Positions 34,681 to 41,557 of a DNA stretch of 64,000 nucleotides are shown here, one piece after another. The stretch is taken from contig JAQXEK010000058.1 of assembly GCA_029250885.1 (NCBI GenBank), positions 1-64,000 of the forward strand, given 5' to 3'. The notes under the pieces are model-generated. The model was given only the letters and a program-made list of their open reading frames with translations, searched no databases and was not told the DNA's origin. The first letter of the stretch is position 1, and each line of letters opens with the position of its first letter. Both the position numbers and the translations under genes were made by a program. This DNA is from Planctomycetota bacterium. GTDB taxonomy: Bacteria; Planctomycetota; UBA1135; GCA-002686595.

Positions 34681-35441
34681 AGAGCGCTATCTTTACGGGT
34701 TTTGTTTCCCACCAGCGCAGCGCCGAGCGGGCCCACGGCTTCCGCTATCGCATGTACATGTACCTGCTGGACCTTAGCGAGCTGGACCAGGCCTTCCAGG
34801 GCATTCGGTCGCACTCAATCGAGCGCTGGAACCTTGTGTCATACTTCCGCAGGGACTTCCTAGGCGACCCGGGTACCCCACTGATCGAAGCGGTCCGCGA
34901 TCGCGTAGAAGCTCAGCTTGGCCGCCGCCCACTCGGCGCAATCCAGCTGATGACCCAGCTGCGCACCTTCGGCTATGTCTTCAACCCGGTCAGCTTCTAC
35001 CTGTGCTACGACGAGCAGGGCAAGCTGGACGCAATCGTTTCCGAGATCACAAACACACCTTGGCGCGAGCGCTTCTCCTACGTCCTAGATGCCGCCGGCG
35101 AAGACGAACTTGTCTTCCGCTTCAACAAGGACTTCCACGTGTCGCCGTTCTTTGACATGGACCAGGTGTACGAGTGGCGCTTCCAAGTGGGCGACGAACG
35201 AATCCAGGTCACGATGACCAACTTCGAGGCCGGCCATCCCGTCTTCTGTGCGGACTTCACCGCGAACCGCCAGCCTATCCAGCGGCGCACCCTAAGGGCC
35301 GCCCTCTGGCGCTACCCGATCCAACCCCTGCGCATGCACCTGGCTATCTATGTGCACGCCGCCGTGCTGTTTATCAAGCGCGTGCCCTTCTTCACCCACC
35401 CTAAAAAGCGGGCCATCACAAGCGAGTCCCCATCGAAATGA
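34677..35441 (+). CDS. DUF1365 protein
   Basis: 254 aa from ATG 34677, overlapping the previous stop. Typical DUF1365 blocks: SAIFTGFVSHQRSAERAHGFRYRMYMYLLDL, LMTQLRTFGYVFNPVSFYLCYD, AIVSEITNTPWRERFSY, KDFHVSPFFDMDQVYEW. DUF1365 is almost always adjacent to the FAD oxidoreductase and a CFA synthase and is thought to take part in the same lipid modification, but it has no established biochemical activity. Rv0448c of the M. tuberculosis sigK locus is the same family. Its stop overlaps the ATG of the second CFA synthase gene. Confidence 0.94.
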   Translation: MKSAIFTGFVSHQRSAERAHGFRYRMYMYLLDLSELDQAFQGIRSHSIERWNLVSYFRRDFLGDPGTPLIEAVRDRVEAQLGRRPLGAIQLMTQLRTFGYVFNPVSFYLCYDEQGKLDAIVSEITNTPWRERFSYVLDAAGEDELVFRFNKDFHVSPFFDMDQVYEWRFQVGDERIQVTMTNFEAGHPVFCADFTANRQPIQRRTLRAALWRYPIQPLRMHLAIYVHAAVLFIKRVPFFTHPKKRAITSESPSK

Positions 35442-36754
35442 AAACGCAACCTGCACCCCAGTCGACTCCGCTCGTTTCGCCGCCCACCGGTCGTCCCGAG
35501 GAGCTCTCAACGCCCGTTGCGGCCAAGTCCGAAGGCCCGCGCCCGTCGTTCCTTGGACGCATGGTGCTGACCCGTATGGAGAGCATCGAATCGGGGAAGC
35601 TCAGCCTGTTTGAGGGTGGCCGCAGCCACACCTTTGGCCAAGCCCAGCAAGGCCTGCCCGACGCGACGATTGAAGTCTGCGATCCGCGCTTCTGGGCAGC
35701 GATTGCCCTGCGAGGTAGCGTAGGGGCCGGCGAGTCCTACTCCGAGGGCTGGTGGCGCAGCGAAGATCCCGTCGCGGTCATCCGCACCTTCGTCCGGAAC
35801 CAGGATGCCCTGGACGGGATTGAGAGCGGAGCTGCGCGCATCTCGAAGCCTCTGCTCGCCGGATACCACGCCCTGCGGCGCAACAGCGAGAAGGGAAGCG
35901 CCGCCAACATCCGCGCGCACTACGACGTCTCGAATGAGTTCTTCGGGCTCTTCCTTGACCCCACGATGACCTATTCCTGTGGTGTCTTCGAGACCGAGGA
36001 TGCAACCCTCGAGCAGGCCTCCATTGCCAAGATAGATCGCCTGTGCCGCAAGCTCGAGCTTGCCCCCGACGACCACCTGCTCGAGATTGGCACGGGCTGG
36101 GGAGCCTTTGCCCTCCACGCCGCCCGCGAGTACGGCTGCCGCGTGACCACCACGACCATCTCCAAGGAGCAGCACGCCCTAGCTAAGGAGCGAATCCACG
36201 CCGCGGGCCTCGAAGACCGGATCACTCTGCTTTTCGAAGACTACCGCCGCTTGGAAGGCCAGTTCGACAAGCTCGTCTCCGTGGAGATGATCGAGGCCGT
36301 GGGAGCCCAGTACTACCCCGAGTTCTTCGAGCGCTGCGCAAAGCTGCTGAAGCCCGAGGGCAAGCTGGCCCTACAGGCGATCACGATCGCGGACCAACAC
36401 TTCGAGCGCGCCCGCCGCTCCGTGGACTTCATCCAGCGCCACGTCTTCCCGGGCTCTTGCATTCCCTCGGTGACCGCACTCTGTACGGCCGCGACTAAGG
36501 CCAGTGACCTACGCATCACCGGTCTCGACGACATTGGCCCCCACTACGTGCGGACCCTGGCGCTGTGGCGCGAAGCGCTGCTGGAGCGCTGGGATGACGC
36601 GCGAGCCATGGGCTACTCGAATGCGTTCCTGCGCCAGTGGGAGTTCTACTTCGCCTACTGCGAAGGAGGCTTCGCCGAGCGCCACATCAGCGACGTGCAC
36701 ATGGTCTTTGAGAAGCCCGGTACGCGCCCCGCCCTAAACCCTCCGCCCGCATGA
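35438..36754 (+). CDS. cfa: Cyclopropane-fatty-acyl-phospholipid synthase (second paralogue)
   Basis: 438 aa with the full two-domain CFA layout: an N-terminal lipid-binding region (LSLFEGGRSHTFGQ ... GAGESYSEGWW) and a SAM domain beginning IRAHYDVSNEFFGLFLDPTMTYSCGVFE, motif I LLEIGTGWGAFALHAA, VSVEMIEAVGAQYYPEFF and QAITIADQHFERARRSVDFIQRHVFPG. The enzyme transfers methylene from SAM across cis double bonds of membrane lipids, which protects them against oxidation. It matches UfaA1/Cfa better than the first paralogue does. Start and stop both overlap neighbours by 4 bp. Confidence 0.94.
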   Translation: MKTQPAPQSTPLVSPPTGRPEELSTPVAAKSEGPRPSFLGRMVLTRMESIESGKLSLFEGGRSHTFGQAQQGLPDATIEVCDPRFWAAIALRGSVGAGESYSEGWWRSEDPVAVIRTFVRNQDALDGIESGAARISKPLLAGYHALRRNSEKGSAANIRAHYDVSNEFFGLFLDPTMTYSCGVFETEDATLEQASIAKIDRLCRKLELAPDDHLLEIGTGWGAFALHAAREYGCRVTTTTISKEQHALAKERIHAAGLEDRITLLFEDYRRLEGQFDKLVSVEMIEAVGAQYYPEFFERCAKLLKPEGKLALQAITIADQHFERARRSVDFIQRHVFPGSCIPSVTALCTAATKASDLRITGLDDIGPHYVRTLALWREALLERWDDARAMGYSNAFLRQWEFYFAYCEGGFAERHISDVHMVFEKPGTRPALNPPPA

Positions 36755-37332
36755 CCAACATGAGAAATGCAGTCAACTACATCCTCTTTCAAGCGGGCTG
36801 GCTAGCCTGTGTCGGAGCGGGGCTTGCCGGGTGGATGTGGTACGGGCCACTTGCGGTCGTCGCCATCTTAGGGCTTCACTTGGCGTTTCTCACAAGGCCC
36901 GAGCAGCGCGCCTTTGAGCTGCGGCTGATCCTAGTCATGGGACTCGCCGGCACCGCCTTAGACTCGATACTGTTTGCAACAGGTTTAGTCACCTACCCCA
37001 GCTCGGAAGCTACATGGACCCTTGGGATGTCTCCCCCTTGGATCGCAGCCCTGTGGTTCCTATTTGGCACCCTGCCGCGGCACTCCCTAGCTTGGATTAC
37101 CGGACGGCCAGTCCTTGCAGGTGTTCTCGGCGCCATCGGCGGGCCCATGTCCTTCTGGGCCGGCCAGCGCCTTGGCGCGATCGGCACGGGTGGCGCTCCG
37201 GTCTGGACCTATGGTGTGCTAGCGGCAGAGTATGGGGTCTGCCTAGCTCTCTGCGCTCTGTTGCCCTCCCCCAAGGAGCCAAAAGCGACCGAGGACGTGA
37301 ACTTGTCCCGAAGCCATAGCGGCGCGGTCTAG
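36751..37332 (+). CDS. DUF2878 membrane protein
   Basis: 193 aa with about five hydrophobic helices. It opens VNYILFQAGWLACVGAGLAGWMWYGP and includes GTALDSILFATGLVTYP and PPWIAALWFLFGTLPRHSLAWI, the pattern of DUF2878, an uncharacterised inner-membrane family found at the end of DUF1365/CFA/FAD operons. It overlaps the CFA synthase stop and closes the operon that starts at 30650. Confidence 0.88.
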   Translation: MTNMRNAVNYILFQAGWLACVGAGLAGWMWYGPLAVVAILGLHLAFLTRPEQRAFELRLILVMGLAGTALDSILFATGLVTYPSSEATWTLGMSPPWIAALWFLFGTLPRHSLAWITGRPVLAGVLGAIGGPMSFWAGQRLGAIGTGGAPVWTYGVLAAEYGVCLALCALLPSPKEPKATEDVNLSRSHSGAV

Positions 37333-37506
37333 AACCCCTTGCGCACAGTCCACAGACGCCCTTGCCAGCCCGAAGAAAGTGCAACATTTCCTCGGTTGAC
37401 TTTCATGGGGAAGCGAGGCCTCCGCGGACGCCGTCTACGGTGACTACCCGGGCATCTTCGACGAGTCCCTGGACTAGGGAATGGCGCCGACAGGCATAAT
37501 GCAGGG

Positions 37507-38673
37507 ATGCTGAGCTCCCTACTTTTTGCGCTGGTATCTCTCACCACCTCTTCGGTCCACGGCTATCTCCAAGGCCTGCCCGAGGAGCCCGCGCCGGTTG
37601 TGGTCAAATGCCCGACCTGTACGGACCGCGGCTATGTGGACTGCCGGCAGTGCAACGCGTCCGAGTGCTCCCATGAGCCCGTCGTGTTCTGCTCGCTGAT
37701 CGCCGCATGCAAAGCCTGCGAGGGCGCTGGCCGGGAGGAGTGCACGCGCTGTGATGCCGAGCCCGACCAGACTATGACCGAGCGCAAGCTGGCCGTTGCG
37801 AAGTGGCGCATGCAACGCGCGGAGGTGGACGAGTTCATGGAGCGCGAACTCGTGCACGTGGAGTCCGAACACTTCACCTTGACCTACGACATCAAGGGCC
37901 TGAAGCCGGCGCGAAAGAAGATGGATATCCACGGAGGCGCGCACCTGTACCTCGAGCGACTCGAGGCTTTCCACCGGATATTCTCGAAGGACCTGGCCGT
38001 GGAAAAGAAGGACTGGTTCGGCAAGACACAGGTCATGATGTGGCGCAGCGCCGGCGACCAGGTCCGCGCCTCGCTGAAGTACACACGCCAGGAATCCGAT
38101 ACCGCTTCAAAGCTGATGGGCGGCGCACCGGTGGTCTCGATCTACTACGACAAGTCCCACCTGCACGAGGAGTTCGAACTGCACCAGGCTGTGCTGCATC
38201 ACGTAGCCCATTGCCTCTTGTCCAACTGCTTTGATGGCATCTGGCCGGGCAATATCCGCGGGGGATGGATCGACGGTGGCCTAGCCCACGCCTACGAGGT
38301 CGACCTGTTCGATGGCGTGCGCCACTACTGCTACGTGGAGTCCGACACTATGGGCGACTTTAAGTTCGGCGCATGGGAGCGCACGGTCTTGTCCGAGGTA
38401 AAGCGCGGTAAGGAGCTCTCGTTCCTTGACGTAACCTCGCGTAATACGGCCGACATGACCCCCGAACAGCACATGTTCGCTTGGTCCTTCGTGGACTACG
38501 TGCGCAAAGCCCACCCCAAACAGCTCAGCCCCCTAGCCAGGGGCATCAAGCAGAAGCAGCCCATCGCGGCCCTGACTAAGGAGCTCTTCTCCATGAGCCC
38601 CTTTGAGTTCCACGAAGCCTGGAAGGCCTGGGTCGAAGAGACCTACTCGCCGCGCAAGAAGAAAAAGAAGTAG
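37507..38673 (+). CDS. Exported Cys-rich protein with a putative metallopeptidase-like region
   Basis: 388 aa. Signal peptide at residues 1-20 (LLFALVSLTTSSVHG). Residues ~37-85 contain C-x2-C pairs (CPTCTDRGYVDCRQC ... CKACEGAGREECTRC), spaced like the DnaJ-type zinc-binding region. The remainder contains LHQAVLHHVAHCLL and GWIDGGLAHAYEVDLF, reminiscent of gluzincin H-E-x2-H plus downstream Glu layouts, but here the second position is His and not Glu, so catalytic activity is doubtful. The tail is Lys-rich. I do not recognise a named family. It is followed by a strong bidirectional terminator. Confidence 0.8.
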   Translation: MLSSLLFALVSLTTSSVHGYLQGLPEEPAPVVVKCPTCTDRGYVDCRQCNASECSHEPVVFCSLIAACKACEGAGREECTRCDAEPDQTMTERKLAVAKWRMQRAEVDEFMERELVHVESEHFTLTYDIKGLKPARKKMDIHGGAHLYLERLEAFHRIFSKDLAVEKKDWFGKTQVMMWRSAGDQVRASLKYTRQESDTASKLMGGAPVVSIYYDKSHLHEEFELHQAVLHHVAHCLLSNCFDGIWPGNIRGGWIDGGLAHAYEVDLFDGVRHYCYVESDTMGDFKFGAWERTVLSEVKRGKELSFLDVTSRNTADMTPEQHMFAWSFVDYVRKAHPKQLSPLARGIKQKQPIAALTKELFSMSPFEFHEAWKAWVEETYSPRKKKKK

Positions 38674-38690
38674 TGAAGGCCGACCCAATA

Positions 38691-38745
38691 GAGCAGCCCC
38701 CACCTCGCCTTGGCGAGGTGGGGGCTGCTCTCGATTTAAATCGAG
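38691..38745. terminator. Bidirectional intrinsic terminator between convergent genes
   Basis: Positions 38691-38709 and 38712-38730 form a perfect 19-bp GC-rich inverted repeat with a 2-base centre. It overlaps a 16-bp AT-rich palindrome, CTCGATTTAAATCGAG (38730-38745), that gives T-rich sequence on one side. It lies between the ends of the Cys-rich protein gene (+) and the FKBP gene (-), as expected for a shared terminator. Confidence 0.8.
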
Positions 38746-38759
38746 CGAAGGGGTAGCGC

Positions 38760-40382
38760 CTACTCGAAGGAGATCAGCTCGATGTCGAACACCAGGTTGC
38801 CACCGGGAGCTCCGGCGCGTGTGCCGAATCCCAGAGATGCGGGGATCCAGAAGCGGAAGGTGTCGCCGGGCTTCATCACCTGAAGGCCCTCCGTCCAACC
38901 GGGCATGACTCCACTGACGGGGTAGCTCTCTGCGGGGCCACGGAAGTAAGAGCTGTCGACGATATTGCCGTTATCCTGCCATCCCGTGAAGTGCATGGTG
39001 ACCGTCGAGGCCATAGTGGGCGAGGCAGCCTCCTGGTCGGGCCCCTTGGACAGGGGGATGTAAGCGAGGCCGCTCTCGGTCGTCGTTGCGCCCTCCGGTG
39101 CTGCCAGCAGATCCGCCGGCGCCCTGAAGGCCCGCAAGACTTCGATGTCAAACACAAGGTTGACCTGGGGTGCACCCGGCTGATCGCCAAAGCCGAGCTC
39201 CTTGGGAATCCAAACGCGAGCCGATTGGCCGACGTGCAGCAAAGGCAAGCACTCCGCAAGCCCCTTGATCGAAGTTCCGTCCACGGACAACGGCGCGGGG
39301 GCACCGTCCAGAGCCGTCGACTGGTACATCTTGCCGGTCTCATCCCAGAAGCTGAAGTTCACGAGGACCACCGCGGCGCCCTCGGTCGACGCCCCTGCGT
39401 CTCCCTCCGTCAGGGTCTGAATCACAAGTCCGCTCTCGGTGCGCATGGCGTCTTCCGGAGGCGTAGTCAAGTTCTCCGGTGTCTTGGGTCCGGCGGTAAC
39501 CTCAAGCAGCTCCACGTCGAAAACAAGCATACCGGCGGGCGAGCCCTGGCGGCCTTGATAAGCGAGGGCCTCGGGAATCCAAAGGCGTGCCTTCTCCCCC
39601 ACAACCATGTGCTGAAGGCCTTCGGTCCAGCCGGCGATCACGGCGCCAAGGGTGAAGCTGGCTGGCTCGCCACGCATGATCGAGCTGTCGAACATCTGTC
39701 CGTCTAGGGTCCAGCCCGAATAGTGCACAGTGACCTTGTCCGAAGCGGTCGGGTTCACCGTTCCAGTGCCGGGCGTAAGGGTCTTGATCTTAAGGCCGGA
39801 TTCGGTGGTGGTCGCGTCGGCGGGCGCCTCGTTAAGGTCGGCTGGGACCTCCGGGGGCTTTGGCTTGGCCTTGATCGAGATCAACTCGACGTCGAAGACT
39901 AGCATGCCCGCGGGGCTGCCGGGGCGGCCGCCGTAGGCCAGTGCTTCGGGGATCCAGAAGCGAGTCGTCTCGCCCTCGACCATCAGCTGCAGCCCCTCGG
40001 TCCAACCAGCGATGACGCCGTTCAACCCAAAGGTAGACGGCGTGCCTCGCTTGACCGAGCTGTCAAACATCTTGCCGTCCGTGGTCCAGCCGGAGTAGTG
40101 CACGGTCACCTCGTCCACGGACGCGGGGTGCAGAGTGCCCTCGCCAGCCTTCAGTACCTTATAGGCAAGGCCGCTTTCAGTGGTCAGGGCATCGGCGGGC
40201 GGAGCGGCGACATCAGCCGGGGCGGGGATGTCACCATCTTGGATGGTAGAAGACATGTTTGAGGTGGCCTCGTCGGCCTTTGGAAGTTCGGCTCCAGGCT
40301 CGGCTTGACCGACGCCACAGGAAGCTAGGACTGCAATCAGCGCGCAAGCCGCGCCGAGGGTTCCGATGGATTTGTTATGCAT
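38760..40382 (-). CDS. Lipoprotein with four FKBP-type peptidyl-prolyl isomerase domains
   Basis: 540 aa from ATG 40382, exposing a lipoprotein signal (LGAACALIAVLASC, Cys22); the upstream extension is not needed. Four FKBP domains lie at ~68-170, 192-295, 314-417 and 433-539, each opening TESGL and closing VFD(V/I)E. Domains 1, 2 and 4 keep the core pattern V-x-(Y/F)-(S/T)-G-W, D-S-S and the GW-EGL segment; domain 3 is degraded (VNFSFW, YQST, IKGLAECL) and is probably inactive. FKBPs catalyse cis-trans isomerisation at proline. An envelope-anchored folding helper, perhaps binding substrates at several sites, is the likely role. Confidence 0.92.
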   Translation of the reverse strand: MHNKSIGTLGAACALIAVLASCGVGQAEPGAELPKADEATSNMSSTIQDGDIPAPADVAAPPADALTTESGLAYKVLKAGEGTLHPASVDEVTVHYSGWTTDGKMFDSSVKRGTPSTFGLNGVIAGWTEGLQLMVEGETTRFWIPEALAYGGRPGSPAGMLVFDVELISIKAKPKPPEVPADLNEAPADATTTESGLKIKTLTPGTGTVNPTASDKVTVHYSGWTLDGQMFDSSIMRGEPASFTLGAVIAGWTEGLQHMVVGEKARLWIPEALAYQGRQGSPAGMLVFDVELLEVTAGPKTPENLTTPPEDAMRTESGLVIQTLTEGDAGASTEGAAVVLVNFSFWDETGKMYQSTALDGAPAPLSVDGTSIKGLAECLPLLHVGQSARVWIPKELGFGDQPGAPQVNLVFDIEVLRAFRAPADLLAAPEGATTTESGLAYIPLSKGPDQEAASPTMASTVTMHFTGWQDNGNIVDSSYFRGPAESYPVSGVMPGWTEGLQVMKPGDTFRFWIPASLGFGTRAGAPGGNLVFDIELISFE

Positions 40383-40560
40383 GGGCAGCACCATAACGAG
40401 TGCCGCCAAAACCTGCGAGACTTGGGGCCGGAACTTCGGGAACGTAAACAAGGGAGCGCCTCGGAATCGTCCCGAGAGCCCCTCCAGAGCCAAGATCGGG
40501 ACAGGTCCGATGTCGTGAGTCTTGGCCGTTGACACCCGCCCCCTGCTTACAGCGAGGGCC

Positions 40561-41172
40561 TCAAGAGACAGCAATGAGTAAGGAGTGGAACAAGAGAACG
40601 GACAGGTTGCCCAAAGCGTGCAGTGCGATGGCCACCCAGAGCGAGCCGGTCTTCGCATAGGACCAGGCCAAAACCCATCCGGCGAACATGTGGTTGAGCG
40701 GCGTGACCCCGCCGAAGGAGATCCAGTGGTAAACCCAAAAGACCGGGCCCGAGATCACAATGGCGAGAGTGCGCCCTAGGCCAACCTCGAGCTGCCGCTG
40801 GAAAAGACCTCGGAAGAGCAGCTCCTCGACGATCGGAGCCATCAACAGCCCTATGAACCAGTGACGCCAGACTTGGCTGTGGGTCGTGATGCCGTCGACT
40901 TTAATTTCGTTACCAAGGCCAAAGATCCACACGGCGAAACCGGCGGCGATCAGCAACTCTGCGGCTCCGCCCCACAGAACGACCCTGCCCAAGACGCGCA
41001 GGTCAGCGGTTAGGTTGCTGCGACTCAGAGGCCGGGCTGCGGGGCTCCAGCGTATCGTCGCCGCAAGGAAGGCCAGGGCAACCAGACAGCGCACCTGGTA
41101 GAAATAACCTAGGTACACGAGCATGCAATCCACGCCAAACCAGACCGTCGCCAGGGCGATCGCACGGGTCAT
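40561..41172 (-). CDS. CPBP family intramembrane metalloprotease
   Basis: 203 aa from ATG 41172; the extra 61 codons upstream look non-coding. Several membrane helices. The CAAX/CPBP motifs are present: APIVEELLFRGLFQRQL with the paired Glu and Arg, FWVYHW in the next helix, and IALHALGN near the C-terminus with the last metal-binding His. Such proteases cut within or near membranes and in bacteria affect bacteriocin immunity or protein processing. It lies 178 bp upstream of the FKBP gene on the same strand; co-transcription is possible but unproven. Confidence 0.87.
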   Translation of the reverse strand: MTRAIALATVWFGVDCMLVYLGYFYQVRCLVALAFLAATIRWSPAARPLSRSNLTADLRVLGRVVLWGGAAELLIAAGFAVWIFGLGNEIKVDGITTHSQVWRHWFIGLLMAPIVEELLFRGLFQRQLEVGLGRTLAIVISGPVFWVYHWISFGGVTPLNHMFAGWVLAWSYAKTGSLWVAIALHALGNLSVLLFHSLLIAVS

Positions 41173-41557
41173 TCTTTGGGTGCTCAATGGGCTGCCACCC
41201 TGTTGGAATCTACGCGAGCCATGGCGGAGATCGTAGCAAGGGCACGCCAGCGGGAGAATCCACGCAGCGCAAAGCCGACGCAAGGTAGCATTCAGATCGA
41301 AATGCACCACAGGTTCGGCACATACAGTCCACGACGCTTCCGGCGAGCAGATCATCGCTCTGCAGTTCGCAAATCAAGTCTAGATCCGACGTGTCACGTG
41401 CGCTTGCTGGTGAGGTAGCGTCTTCGTGGACTCGTCACGGGCGTGCTGAGATTTAAGTCACCGAGGCGGACCGAGGACTGCCTTACTAAAGCCCCTTGGC
41501 CCAGACAGCCTCACCACGAGCGCTCATTGACGCGATGACTGCCGGCATGTTCAAGCA
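41173..41557. other. Intergenic region, no supported gene
   Basis: A 385-bp gap between the CPBP protease gene (transcribed away from it) and the end of the FG-GAP gene, both on the minus strand. It likely contains the protease promoter. No repeats, RNA genes or credible short coding frames seen. Confidence 0.45.
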
